A DNA stretch of 64,000 nt from Acidimicrobiaceae bacterium (GCA_020637235.1 JACJWG010000009.1:62001-126000), one strand, 5' to 3'; counted from the stretch's first letter, positions 7,554 through 16,499 are shown. Numbers and translations are program-made. Notes: generated by a model not told the origin, from the sequence alone.

Positions 7554-8831
7554 ATGGATCTGAGTCCCCAGGCCGTCGCCGCTGCCACGTTCCGAACGGT
7601 CAAGCGGGGCTACGACCCCGACGAGGTGCGGGCGTACCTGATCGAGGTCTCGGCGAGCCTCGAGGCCTCACACCAACAGGCCACCGCGATGGAGGCGCGA
7701 GCCCGCGCCGCGATCCAGCGCCTGCAGGACGCCACCCAACACACCCCGGCGCCGCCGCCGATCACCGGCCAGGTGCCGGTGACACCCACCACCGACGAAG
7801 CGCAGACCATCAGCCGCACGCTGCTGCTCGCCCAGCGCACCGCCGACACCACGATCGCCGAGGCACAGGCGGAGGCCGCGTCGATCACCGGATCCGCGCA
7901 GGCCGAGGCCACCCGTGTCACCGAGGACGCCGCGGCCAGCGCCGCCAAGTTGCTGGCCGAGGCCGAGGCCGAGGCCGGTCGACTCACCACGACCGCACGC
8001 ACCGAAGCCGAACGGATCACCGCCGACGCCAACGGCCGGGCCGCGAGCACGCGACGCGCCGCCGAGCAGGAGTCGTCGACCGCGCTCGAGCAGGCACGGG
8101 CGGAGGCCGCCCGCGTGCTCGACGAGGCTCGCGCCGAAGCGCACCGAGCGAAGTCCGAGCAGCACCTGCGCGCGGAGGCGGAGGTCGCCGACCTGCAGCG
8201 CCGCCGTGAGGCGTTGCTCGCCGACGTCGACGGTCTCGAGCAGTTGAGCGCCCGCCACCGCAGCACGCTGCGCGATCTGTCGGCACGACTCGGCGAGCTC
8301 GCCGAGCTGGTACCTGCCTCGATCGACCGTCCGGTGTTGCGCGCCGAGCTCGAGCCGGCGGCCGGCGAACCCGCCCCGGTGGCCGCCAGCAACAACGGCA
8401 CGGCCGCTGCGGCGGCGTGGGAGGAGCTCACCGCGCCCGAGTCCACCGCGGACGCGACCGGCGACTCGGCCAGCGCGTCGACGGAGGCATCGGCCGAGGG
8501 GTCGACCGATCCCACCCCCGCCGACGGCACCCCCGTCGACGCTGCCATCGCTGCGGGCGCTGCGGACGACACCGGCGGGCAACGCCTCGTGGCACCGCCG
8601 ATCACCGGGCAGGTGCCGCTGATCACCGGGCAGGTGCCGCTGCAACCGGGCGTCGAGCCGCTCGTGTCCCCGCGGCCCACCTCGGCCGACGAGGTGCGCT
8701 CGATGTGGCAGCAGGCCGAGCAGGCAGAGCGCGACAACGCCCAGGCCCACGAGCCCGAGCTCATCGACGCGACGCCGGTGCAGGGCATCGATCTCAACGC
8801 GGCGACACCCAGCGACGGCGTCGCCCGGTAG
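7554..8831 (+). CDS. DivIVA-domain (Wag31-like) polar growth protein
   Basis: DivIVA/Wag31 proteins mark curved membrane at poles and septa and direct wall synthesis. The N-terminal lipid-binding domain is clear (MDLSPQAVAAATFRTVKRGYD, with the conserved RGYDPDEV continuing). Residues about 30-260 are Ala/Glu/Arg-rich heptads typical of a long coiled coil. The C-terminal 150 residues are low-complexity. The hexapeptide ITGQVP occurs three times, near residues 70, 350 and 357. ATG 7554 was chosen over ATG 7545 because DivIVA proteins start at MDL and the -10 spacing fits. The yggT gene usually found upstream is missing. Confidence 0.9.
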   Translation: MDLSPQAVAAATFRTVKRGYDPDEVRAYLIEVSASLEASHQQATAMEARARAAIQRLQDATQHTPAPPPITGQVPVTPTTDEAQTISRTLLLAQRTADTTIAEAQAEAASITGSAQAEATRVTEDAAASAAKLLAEAEAEAGRLTTTARTEAERITADANGRAASTRRAAEQESSTALEQARAEAARVLDEARAEAHRAKSEQHLRAEAEVADLQRRREALLADVDGLEQLSARHRSTLRDLSARLGELAELVPASIDRPVLRAELEPAAGEPAPVAASNNGTAAAAAWEELTAPESTADATGDSASASTEASAEGSTDPTPADGTPVDAAIAAGAADDTGGQRLVAPPITGQVPLITGQVPLQPGVEPLVSPRPTSADEVRSMWQQAEQAERDNAQAHEPELIDATPVQGIDLNAATPSDGVAR

Positions 8832-8840
8832 CCTCGGACA

Positions 8841-9047
8841 CAACGGCGACGACGAGGCCATCACCTCCGAGCCTCCGGAAGAACGGGCACCACACGCGGG
8901 AGCCTCAGTAGACCCGGACGGGACCAGCCCGTGATCGCTGGCGCAGTCGAGTGGCGGTCCGCCGAGGCGGACCGCAAGCAGGGTGGTACCGCGGGCTCCG
9001 GCTCGTCCCTGTGGTCCGAGTGATCGCACAGCAGGAGAACCGCCGCC
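8841..9047 (+). promoter_or_regulatory. T-box riboswitch leader of ileS, ultrashort stem I type
   Basis: The invariant T-box core AGGGTGGTACCGCG lies at 8980-8993. Upstream, GAGGC (8854-8858) pairs with GCCTC (8871-8875). The loop holds ATC at 8860-8862, an isoleucine codon that can act as specifier in the terminal loop. A perfect 10-bp hairpin at 8954-8975 fits stem III. This layout matches the ultrashort actinobacterial ileS T-boxes known to act on translation. The ileS ribosome site (GCAGGAG, 9031-9037) lies downstream, where a sequestering hairpin would act. Uncharged tRNA-Ile is expected to turn ileS on. Confidence 0.9.
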
Positions 9048-12000
9048 ATGAGCCAGCACCGCTACCCGACGGTCGAATCGCAGCCGAGCTTCCCCGCGCT
9101 CGAGCGCGACATCCTGTCGTTCTGGGACCGCGACCACACCTTCGAGGCCTCGGTGGCGCGGCGCGACGGTGCGGACGAGTACGTCTTCTACGACGGCCCG
9201 CCCTTCGCCAACGGACTGCCGCACTACGGTCACCTGCTCACCGGGTTCGTGAAGGACGCCGTGCCGCGCTATCGCACGATGCGCGGCCAGCAGGTGCACC
9301 GGCGCTTCGGGTGGGACTGCCACGGTCTGCCCGCCGAGACCGTCGTCGAGAAGGAGCTCGGCGTCAGCGGGCATCCCGAGATCCTGAAGTTCGGACTCGA
9401 CAAGTTCAACGACGCGTGCCGGACCAGTGTGCTCCGCTTCACCGACGACTGGCATCGGTACGTCACGCGCCAGGCACGGTGGGTCGACTTCGAGGACGAC
9501 TACAAGACCCTCGACCTCCCCTACATGGAGAGCGTCATGTGGGCCTTCAAGTCGTTGTGGGACAAGGGTCTCATCTACGAGGGGTTCCGGGTGCTCGCGT
9601 ACTGCTGGCGGTGCGAGACCCCGCTCAGCAACACCGAGACCCGCATGGACGACGTGTACCGCGACCGGCAGGACCCGGCACTCACCGTGGCGTTCCAGCT
9701 GGAGTCCGGCGAGAAGATCCTCGCCTGGACCACCACCCCCTGGACCCTGCCGAGCAACCTCGCCCTCGCGGTCGGACCCGAGATCGAGTACGCGGTGATG
9801 GAGGAGGCCACGAGCGAGGGCCCGCAGCGCTTCCTGATCGCCGAGAGCCGGCTCGGCGCCTACGAGCGCGAGTTCGCGAACGCCACCCGGGTGGGCACAC
9901 TGACGGGCGCCGATCTCGTCGGCCGCAAGTACGTGCCGCTGTTCCCGTTCTTCGCCGACACGCCGAACGCGTTCCACGTGCTCGCTGCCGACTTCGTCAG
10001 CACCGAGGACGGTACGGGCGTGGTGCACATGGCGCCGGGCTTCGGTGAGGAGGACCAGAACGTCTGCAACGCCGTCGGCATCCCGACGATCTGCCCGATG
10101 GACGAGCACGGGCGCTACACCAGCGAGGTCGCGCCGTGGGCGCACGTGCACGTGTTCGACGCGAACCCGATGGTGACGAAGGAGTTGAAGGATCGCGGCG
10201 TGGTCGTGCGCCACGACAGCTACCAGCACTCGTACCCGCACTGCTGGCGCTGCGCCGAGCCGCTCGTGTACCGGGCGATCAGTTCCTGGTTCGTCGAGGT
10301 GACCAAGTTCAAGGACCGCATGGTCGAACTGAACCAGCAGATCACCTGGGTGCCCGAGCACATCAAGGACGGCAGCTTCGGCAAGTGGCTGGCCAACGCC
10401 CGCGACTGGAGCATCAGCCGCAACCGCTTCTGGGGTTCGCCGATCCCGGTGTGGAAGAGCGACGATCCCGAGTACCCACGCGTCGACTGCTACGGCTCGC
10501 TCGAGGAACTCGAGCGCGACTTCGGCGTCACGGTGACGGAATTGCACCGCCCGCAAGTGGACGACCTCGTGCGTCCCAACCCGGACGACCCGACCGGGAG
10601 GAGCATGATGCGCCGAGTGCCCGAGGTGCTCGACTGCTGGTTCGAGAGCGGCAGCATGCCCTTCGCCCAGGTGCACTACCCGTTCGAGAATCGCGAGTGG
10701 TTCGACAGCCACTACCCGGGCGACTTCATCGTCGAGTACATCGGCCAGACCCGCGGCTGGTTCTACACCCTGCACGTGCTGGCCACGGCGCTGTTCGATC
10801 GCCCGTCGTTCTCGACGTGCGTGAGCCACGGCATCGTCCTCGGCGACGACGGCCAGAAGATGTCGAAGAGCCTGAAGAACTACCCGGACCCGATGATGGT
10901 GTTCGACACCTACGGCTCGGACGCGATGCGCTGGTACCTGCTCAGCTCGTCCATCCTGCGCGGCACTGACCTCGCCGTCACCGAGGACGGCATCCGCGAC
11001 ACCGTCCGCCAGGTGATGCTGCCGATCTGGAACACGTGGTACTTCCTGTCGCTGTACGCGAACGCCGAGGAACGGGTGGGGGAGTTCCGCACCGATTCGA
11101 CCGACGTGCTCGACCGCTACATCCTGGCCAAGACCCACGATCTCGTCCGCGACGTCACGGCACAGATGGACGTGTACGACCTCTTCGCGGCGTGCGGCAG
11201 CGTTCGTGTGTTCCTCGACGTGCTCACGAACTGGTACGTGCGCCGCAGCCGCGACCGCTTCTGGGCGGGGGAGCAGGCGGCCATCGACACCCTGCACACG
11301 GTGCTCGCGGTGTGGTGCCGTGTGGCCGCGCCGCTGCTGCCGCTCACCACCGAGGCGGTGTACCAGCAGCTCACCGGCGAGCGCAGCGTGCACCTCACCG
11401 ACTGGCCGGATGCATCGAGCCTGCCCGCCGACGACGAGCTGGTGGCCACGATGGACCTGGCTCGCGACGTGTGCTCGGCCACACTGCGCGTGCGCAAGGC
11501 ACACCAGCGCCGGGTGCGGCTGCCGCTCGCCGGCCTCACGATCGCCGTGCCCGGTGCCGAGCGTCTCGACGCGTTCACGAGCCTCATCGCCGACGAGGTG
11601 AACGTGAAGGCGCTGCGGCTCACCGACGACGTCGCCTCCGTGGCCACCCACGAACTGCAGGTGGTGCCGGCCGCGCTCGGTCCGCGGCTCGGTGGGCGGA
11701 CGCAGCAGGTGATCAAGGCCGTCAAGTCGGGCGACTGGCGCCAGGAAGGTGACACCGTCGTGGCCGGGGGCATCGAGCTGGAGCCGGGGGAGTACCAGCT
11801 GAAGCTCGTGGTGGCCGGTGACGGTGCCAGCACCTCCTTGCCCGGCGGCGCCGGCGTGGTGGTGCTCGACACCGAGGTGACCCCCGAGCTGGAGGCCGAG
11901 GGTACGGCTCGCGACCTGGTGCGCCTCGTGCAGCAGGCCCGCCGCGACGCCGGGCTCGCGGTCGGCGACCGGATCGTGCTGGCGCTCGGGGTGCCCGAAT

Positions 12001-12140
12001 CCCTGCGGCGCCAGCTGGTGGCGCATCAGGCGTTCGTCGCGGCCGAGACCTTGGCGACGTCGGTGTCGTACGACGCCACCGGCGACCCCGACGCCGAGCT
12101 CGACGGCGAGCCGATCGTCATCCGGGTGACCGCGGTCTGA
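9048..12140 (+). CDS. ileS: Isoleucyl-tRNA synthetase
   Basis: This 1030-residue class I synthetase charges tRNA-Ile. The HIGH-type signature is PHYGH near residues 58-62 and the KMSKS loop is near residue 604. The editing domain (CP1) lies between them with TTTPWTLPSNLALAVG. The C-terminal anticodon-binding domain contains VRKAHQRRVRLPL and the end DUF5915-like segment of the longer actinobacterial type. It is controlled by the T-box leader directly upstream and is followed by the DksA-like gene and lspA, as in Streptomyces. Confidence 0.98.
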   Translation: MSQHRYPTVESQPSFPALERDILSFWDRDHTFEASVARRDGADEYVFYDGPPFANGLPHYGHLLTGFVKDAVPRYRTMRGQQVHRRFGWDCHGLPAETVVEKELGVSGHPEILKFGLDKFNDACRTSVLRFTDDWHRYVTRQARWVDFEDDYKTLDLPYMESVMWAFKSLWDKGLIYEGFRVLAYCWRCETPLSNTETRMDDVYRDRQDPALTVAFQLESGEKILAWTTTPWTLPSNLALAVGPEIEYAVMEEATSEGPQRFLIAESRLGAYEREFANATRVGTLTGADLVGRKYVPLFPFFADTPNAFHVLAADFVSTEDGTGVVHMAPGFGEEDQNVCNAVGIPTICPMDEHGRYTSEVAPWAHVHVFDANPMVTKELKDRGVVVRHDSYQHSYPHCWRCAEPLVYRAISSWFVEVTKFKDRMVELNQQITWVPEHIKDGSFGKWLANARDWSISRNRFWGSPIPVWKSDDPEYPRVDCYGSLEELERDFGVTVTELHRPQVDDLVRPNPDDPTGRSMMRRVPEVLDCWFESGSMPFAQVHYPFENREWFDSHYPGDFIVEYIGQTRGWFYTLHVLATALFDRPSFSTCVSHGIVLGDDGQKMSKSLKNYPDPMMVFDTYGSDAMRWYLLSSSILRGTDLAVTEDGIRDTVRQVMLPIWNTWYFLSLYANAEERVGEFRTDSTDVLDRYILAKTHDLVRDVTAQMDVYDLFAACGSVRVFLDVLTNWYVRRSRDRFWAGEQAAIDTLHTVLAVWCRVAAPLLPLTTEAVYQQLTGERSVHLTDWPDASSLPADDELVATMDLARDVCSATLRVRKAHQRRVRLPLAGLTIAVPGAERLDAFTSLIADEVNVKALRLTDDVASVATHELQVVPAALGPRLGGRTQQVIKAVKSGDWRQEGDTVVAGGIELEPGEYQLKLVVAGDGASTSLPGGAGVVVLDTEVTPELEAEGTARDLVRLVQQARRDAGLAVGDRIVLALGVPESLRRQLVAHQAFVAAETLATSVSYDATGDPDAELDGEPIVIRVTAV

Positions 12141-12194
12141 GCCACCCGCGTCGCGGCCAGGACCGGGGTCTCGCGATCGCGTGGTTCGAACGGG

Positions 12195-12200
12195 TATCAT
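12195..12200 (+). promoter_or_regulatory. Putative -10 for the dksA-like/lspA/rluD unit
   Basis: TATCAT lies 36 nt before the ATG at 12237. A GGAGG ribosome site is at 12222-12226, so this transcript would have a short leader. Confidence 0.4.
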
Positions 12201-12236
12201 CCGCCGTTCGACTCGGTCGATGGAGGTGCACCCCAG

Positions 12237-13115
12237 ATGGCCACTGCCAAGCAGGCGTCCGCGAAGAAGCCCGCGACGAAGGGACCCACCGGTGGCGCGG
12301 CGGCAGCCGCGCCCGTGAAGCAGGCGTCGAAACCTGCGAAGAAGCAGGCCGCGGCGTCGAAGGCGTCCGCTGCCGCCGCCCCCACACCGACGGCCGAGTC
12401 GAGGACCACCCGCCCATCTGCCAGGAAGACCGAGCCCCCCATCGTGTCGAAGACATCTCCCCAGTCCGCCCCCACCAAGGCCGCGCCTGCCAAGGCCGCT
12501 TCGGCCAAGGCCGCTTCGGCCAAGGCCGAGAAGGCCGAGAAGGCCGACAAGAGCACCAAGGCCGAGAAGGCCGGCAAGGCCGAGAAGGCGGCCAAGGCCG
12601 AGAAGGCGGCCAAGGCTGCCACGGTCGACGCGGCGGCACCCGCAGCCCCCGCGAAGGCGCCGGCCAAGGACGCCGGCGGTCCCTCGCACGAGATCCCGCC
12701 CGCGAAGGGCACCACCAAGGAAGGCATCGCGTACACCAAGGACTTCGACGCCAAGTGGCTGCTCGCCCAGCGCGCGCTCTTGCTCGAGGAGCGTGAGGCA
12801 CTCACCGGTCAGGCCACCCGACTCGAGGACGAGGCCAACGCGCTCATCGAGGAGCAGGAGATGGGCGACGTGCAGTTCGACGACGAAGGTGGCGAGGGCG
12901 ACACGATGGTGGTCGAACGCGAGCGTGATCTCGCGCTCTCGGCGCAGGCGCGCCAGATGGTGGCCGACATCGACGCCGCGCTCGAGCGCATGACCATCGG
13001 CACGTACGGCTACTCGGTCGAGAGCGGCCGCCCGATCCCGCGCGAACGGCTCGAGGCGATCCCGTGGGCGACGGTGCTGGTGGAGGAGAAGGTGGGCGGC
13101 ATCGGCCGTCGCTGA
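12237..13115 (+). CDS. TraR/DksA-family protein without zinc-finger cysteines, with a long Ala/Lys N-terminus
   Basis: The C-terminal 125 residues match the TraR/DksA family: a coiled coil (LLAQRALLLEEREALTGQA) and the globular end GTYGYSVESGRPIPRERLEA. All four positions of the C4 zinc finger are changed (Ser, Ser, Leu, Glu). Residues 1 to about 150 are low-complexity, Lys/Ala-rich, with AKAEKA-like repeats resembling histone-H1-like tails. DksA relatives bind in the RNA polymerase secondary channel; whether this one does is unproved. The location between ileS and lspA is the same as for a DksA-like gene in Streptomyces. The stop overlaps the lspA ATG by 1 nt. Confidence 0.85.
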   Translation: MATAKQASAKKPATKGPTGGAAAAAPVKQASKPAKKQAAASKASAAAAPTPTAESRTTRPSARKTEPPIVSKTSPQSAPTKAAPAKAASAKAASAKAEKAEKADKSTKAEKAGKAEKAAKAEKAAKAATVDAAAPAAPAKAPAKDAGGPSHEIPPAKGTTKEGIAYTKDFDAKWLLAQRALLLEEREALTGQATRLEDEANALIEEQEMGDVQFDDEGGEGDTMVVERERDLALSAQARQMVADIDAALERMTIGTYGYSVESGRPIPRERLEAIPWATVLVEEKVGGIGRR

Positions 13116-13687
13116 TGGAGCCGACGAGCGACACCCGCGACGAGGCTGCGCCCGAGCTGGTACACCCCGACGCGTCCGAGGCGCCGCCGGAGCACCCGTG
13201 GTGGCGCCGGCTGCGGGTGGCACCGTTCAGCTTGCTGATCGGGCTCGTCATCGTGATCGCCGACCAGCTCACGAAGCACTGGGCGGTCAACGAGCTGGCC
13301 GACGGTCGTGAGGTGCACGTCCTGTGGACGCTGCAGTGGAACCTCGCGTTCAACACGGGCATGGCGTTTTCCCGCGGGCGAGGCCTCGGGCCGGTGATCG
13401 GCCTGCTCGCGCTGCTGATCGTGATCGTCCTCGTGGTGAGCTCGGCGCACGTGAACAGCCGTGTGGCACGGTTCTCGGCCGGTCTGCTCATCGGCGGGGC
13501 ACTCGGTAACCTGATCGACCGACTGTTCCGCGGCGACGGATGGCTGCAGGGCGCCGTCGTCGACTTCATCGACTTCCAGTGGTTCCCGATCTTCAACGTC
13601 GCCGACATGGGTGTGACGGTCGGCGCGATCTTGTTCGGTCTCGCGACGGTGCTCGAGGGACGTCACGCCGACGAGCCGGCGCGATGA
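13115..13687 (+). CDS. lspA: Lipoprotein signal peptidase (signal peptidase II)
   Basis: This 190-residue membrane aspartyl protease cleaves prolipoprotein signal peptides before the lipidated cysteine. Four hydrophobic helices are visible. The family signatures NTGMAF, GALGNLIDR and FNVADMGV are present, giving the catalytic pair Asp135 and Asp164. It has a 35-residue polar N-terminal extension. The start is placed at ATG 13115, overlapping the upstream stop, and the stop overlaps the rluD ATG. A substrate, the DUF3048 lipoprotein at 49.9 kb, is in this window. Confidence 0.96.
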   Translation: MEPTSDTRDEAAPELVHPDASEAPPEHPWWRRLRVAPFSLLIGLVIVIADQLTKHWAVNELADGREVHVLWTLQWNLAFNTGMAFSRGRGLGPVIGLLALLIVIVLVVSSAHVNSRVARFSAGLLIGGALGNLIDRLFRGDGWLQGAVVDFIDFQWFPIFNVADMGVTVGAILFGLATVLEGRHADEPAR

Positions 13688-14796
13688 CCGATCGCGTCGG
13701 CGCCGGGACACCCGATGAGCGCGACGAGGTGTTCCACGAGGTCGTGCCGGCGGCGCTCGCGGGTGAGCGTCTGGATCGTGTGGTGAGCTTGCTCACGGCG
13801 GCCAGTCGCGCCGAGGCCGCGGTGCTCGTCGCCGAGGGTGGTGCCGTCGTCGACGGGGTGGTGGCGACCAGCGGCAAGGTGCGCCTGCAGGAGGGGCAGG
13901 TGCTCGACGTCGATCCCGCGTTCCTCCCCCGCCCCACGCCGCCGGCTGCCGACCCGTCGGTCGAGTTCGGCGTCGTGTACGCCGACGATCAGGTGGTGGT
14001 GGTCGACAAGCCGGCCGGACTCGTCGTCCACCCGGGCGCCGGTCACCCGACGGGCACGCTCGTCAACGGTCTGCTCGCTCGCTTCCCGGACATCGCCGAG
14101 GTCGGTCAGGCGGGGCGTCCCGGCATCGTGCATCGCCTCGACGTCGGCACCTCCGGACTGCTGGTCGTGGCCCGCACGGCGCTCGCCTACGACCAACTCG
14201 TCACCGCGCTCGCTCGTCGCGACGTCGGGCGTCGGTACCGCACGCTCGTGTGGGGCCGGCCGGCCAACCCGATCGGCGTGATCGACGCGCCCGTCGGTCG
14301 CGATCATCGCGACCCGATGAAGATGGCGGTGGTGGTCGACGGCAAGTCGGCCCGCACCCGGTACCGCACCCTGGCCGTGTACCGCGGCGACACCGGCGGC
14401 GCCGAGGTGTCCGAGCTGGACTGCCGGCTCGAGACCGGCCGCACCCATCAGATCCGCGTCCACCTGGCTGCGATCGGTCACCCGGTCGTGGGCGACGGTG
14501 TGTACGGCGGCGCGAGGTCGGCGATCCCGGTCGAGCGACCGTTCCTGCACGCCGCAACACTCGAGTTCCGCCACCCGAGCACCGGTGCCACGATGCGCTT
14601 CGACGCACCGATGCCCGACGACCTCCGCGCCGTGCTGGCGCGACTGGGGGATCCCGAGGTGAGCGAGGGCGACGACGTCGACACCGAGTCCGCGATCGAG
14701 TCCGCGATCGAGTCCGCCCCCGGAGCCGAACACGGGTCCGATCACGAGTCCGCCCCCGGGCCCGGACTCGGGGCAGCGGACGGTCGCGAGTTCTGA
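13684..14796 (+). CDS. rluD: RluD-family 23S rRNA pseudouridine synthase
   Basis: This 370-residue protein has an S4 RNA-binding domain (about residues 20-80) and a pseudouridine synthase domain with HRLDVGTSGLLV near residue 150, which carries the catalytic Asp. TGRTHQIRVHLAAIGHPVVGD follows. RluD enzymes modify helix 69 of 23S rRNA; the exact site here is inferred. The last 40 residues are acidic and repetitive, from a short tandem repeat near 14689-14718. It overlaps lspA by 4 nt. Confidence 0.92.
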   Translation: MTDRVGAGTPDERDEVFHEVVPAALAGERLDRVVSLLTAASRAEAAVLVAEGGAVVDGVVATSGKVRLQEGQVLDVDPAFLPRPTPPAADPSVEFGVVYADDQVVVVDKPAGLVVHPGAGHPTGTLVNGLLARFPDIAEVGQAGRPGIVHRLDVGTSGLLVVARTALAYDQLVTALARRDVGRRYRTLVWGRPANPIGVIDAPVGRDHRDPMKMAVVVDGKSARTRYRTLAVYRGDTGGAEVSELDCRLETGRTHQIRVHLAAIGHPVVGDGVYGGARSAIPVERPFLHAATLEFRHPSTGATMRFDAPMPDDLRAVLARLGDPEVSEGDDVDTESAIESAIESAPGAEHGSDHESAPGPGLGAADGREF

Positions 14797-14807
14797 GCCC
14801 GCCCGGG

Positions 14808-15308
14808 TCAGCGAGGGGAACCCGTACCGGACGACGGCACGGGCTCGGTCAGGGCGGCCAGGATCGATGCCCGGTCGGGCCACGGCGCACATCCCTCGGC
14901 CACCTGTGCCACCTCGGCGAGCGTGAACCCGTGCAGCAGCTGCCGCATGTGGTCGCCGGCCAGCTTCCAGATCGCGTAGAGCACGCACTGGCCCTCGTGG
15001 TCGCACGAGCCGTCCTGGTGCGGGTCGCCGAAGTCGCCGAGGCTGATCGGGCCGTCGACCGCAGCCAGGATCTCGCTCAGGCGGATGTCGACGGGGGAGC
15101 GGGCGAGCACGTAGCCGCCGCCCACACCACGTTTCGACCGGACGAGCCCGGCGCCCTTCAGCGCGAGCAGGATCTGCTCGAGGTACGGCTGGGGGATCGC
15201 CGTGCGCTCGGCGATGTCGCGCACGCTGGTCGGTCCGGGATCGGCGGCGTGGAGCGTCAGCGACAGCAGCGCGCGACACGCATAGTCGCCCTTGCTCGAC
15301 ACTCGCAT
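14808..15308 (-). CDS. Rrf2-family transcriptional regulator
   Basis: This 166-residue winged-helix protein has the Rrf2 N-terminal domain (MRVSSKGDYACRALLSL, IPQPYLEQILLALKGAGLV, and the wing RGVGGGYVLAR). Rrf2 members sense redox, NO or iron-sulfur status. Cys102 and Cys108 have the CX5C spacing of IscR/NsrR, but the third ligand position (114) is Trp. A further Cys is at 140. An Fe-S cluster is therefore possible but not certain. It is divergent from a phosphodiesterase gene and has a leaderless-type start. Confidence 0.9.
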   Translation of the reverse strand: MRVSSKGDYACRALLSLTLHAADPGPTSVRDIAERTAIPQPYLEQILLALKGAGLVRSKRGVGGGYVLARSPVDIRLSEILAAVDGPISLGDFGDPHQDGSCDHEGQCVLYAIWKLAGDHMRQLLHGFTLAEVAQVAEGCAPWPDRASILAALTEPVPSSGTGSPR

Positions 15309-15314
15309 GACGAC

Positions 15315-15320
15315 ATGGTA
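15315..15320 (-). promoter_or_regulatory. Putative -10 of leaderless rrf2-type gene
   Basis: On the minus strand TACCAT ends 6 nt before the ATG at 15308, with no ribosome site between them. Confidence 0.5.
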
Positions 15321-15392
15321 GTGGCTGGCGATCCCCGATCACGGGTGTCACGGGGTGCGTGGTGGGTCCGGGTCGGGCAGACTGTGCGGGCC

Positions 15393-16499
15393 GTGACGAG
15401 CGCACCGATCATCCCCCACTACCGCGGCCCCAACGTGCGGGGTCTCATCCCGGCGTTCCTCGGGCCGAGTCGCGCAGCCAGACCCGACTGGATCCCCGAC
15501 GTCGCGGCCGGTGCCCGTCAGGTGGTGTTGCTCGTGCTCGACGGGCTCGGGTGGGATCAACTGCAGGCTCGCCGGCATCTGGCGCCCACCTTGTCGGCGA
15601 TGGTGGGCGGGCCGATCACCACCGTGTGCCCCACTACGACGGCCACGGCGCTCACCTCCATCGCGACCGGGCTCACGCCGGGCGAGCACGGCCTGATCGG
15701 GTACCGCATCGACGTCGGCGGCGAGGTGCTCAACGTGCTGCGCTGGTCGACCGAGTCGCATCACGACGCGCGTCGGGTCCACGAGCCCGAGCGGATGCAG
15801 CCGTTCGCACCGTTCATGGGCGAACGGGTGCCCGTGGTGAGCAAGATCGAGCTCGAACGCAGCGCCTTCACGGCCGCTCACCTCCGGGGCAGCGAGCCCG
15901 ACGGCTGGCGGGTGGTGTCGAACCTGCCCGTCGTGGTCGGCACCCACCTGCGGCGCGGCGATCGATTCGTCTACGCCTACTACGACGGCATCGACAAGGT
16001 CGCGCACGAGCGTGGGTTCGGCGCCTTCTACGACGCCGAGCTCGTCGCCGCCGATCGGCTGGTCGCCGACGTGATCGCCGTCCTGCCGCCCGGCGCAGCG
16101 GTGGTCGTCACCGCCGATCACGGGCAGGTGCACGTCGGCGAGCGCATCGTCACGCCCGATGCGGCCGTGTCGAAGCTGGTCCACCATGCCTCGGGTGAGG
16201 GGCGGTTCCGCTGGTTGCACGCCCGTCCGGGCGCCGGCACCGAGCTCGCGGCCGCAGCCGCAGCCGCACACGGCGAGGTCGCCTGGGTGGTGACCCGCGA
16301 GCAGACCCTCGACGAGCAGTGGTTCGGCCCGGTGGTGTCGCCACCGGTGCAGGCCCGGCTGGGCGACGTGGCCCTGGTCGCACGCGACGAGGTGAGCTTC
16401 CACGATCCGGCCGACTCGGGTCCGTTCGAGCTGGTGTGCCGGCACGGCTCGCTGACCGCGGCCGAGGTGTATGTTCCGCTGATCGCGGCCACAGGTTGA
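15393..16499 (+). CDS. Type I phosphodiesterase / nucleotide pyrophosphatase family protein
   Basis: This 368-residue protein belongs to the alkaline phosphatase superfamily (PF01663-like). Metal-site blocks are seen in order: VLLVLDGLGWD (Asp), TVCPTTTATALTSIATG (nucleophile Thr), YYDGIDKVAHERG (Asp/His) and VVTADHGQVHVG (Asp-His). No signal peptide is visible, so it is probably cytoplasmic. The substrate is unknown. GTG 15393 is chosen because it directly precedes the conserved start of the domain. It is divergent from the Rrf2 gene with 84 nt between, so Rrf2 control is possible. Confidence 0.85.
   Translation: MTSAPIIPHYRGPNVRGLIPAFLGPSRAARPDWIPDVAAGARQVVLLVLDGLGWDQLQARRHLAPTLSAMVGGPITTVCPTTTATALTSIATGLTPGEHGLIGYRIDVGGEVLNVLRWSTESHHDARRVHEPERMQPFAPFMGERVPVVSKIELERSAFTAAHLRGSEPDGWRVVSNLPVVVGTHLRRGDRFVYAYYDGIDKVAHERGFGAFYDAELVAADRLVADVIAVLPPGAAVVVTADHGQVHVGERIVTPDAAVSKLVHHASGEGRFRWLHARPGAGTELAAAAAAAHGEVAWVVTREQTLDEQWFGPVVSPPVQARLGDVALVARDEVSFHDPADSGPFELVCRHGSLTAAEVYVPLIAATG

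Noticed and set aside
7668..13223. A 1851-codon open frame on the minus strand across divIVA, ileS and the dksA-like gene
   Set aside because: It runs antisense to three clearly identified genes and its translation is Arg/His/Gly-rich with no domain. It arises from GC-rich codon positions.
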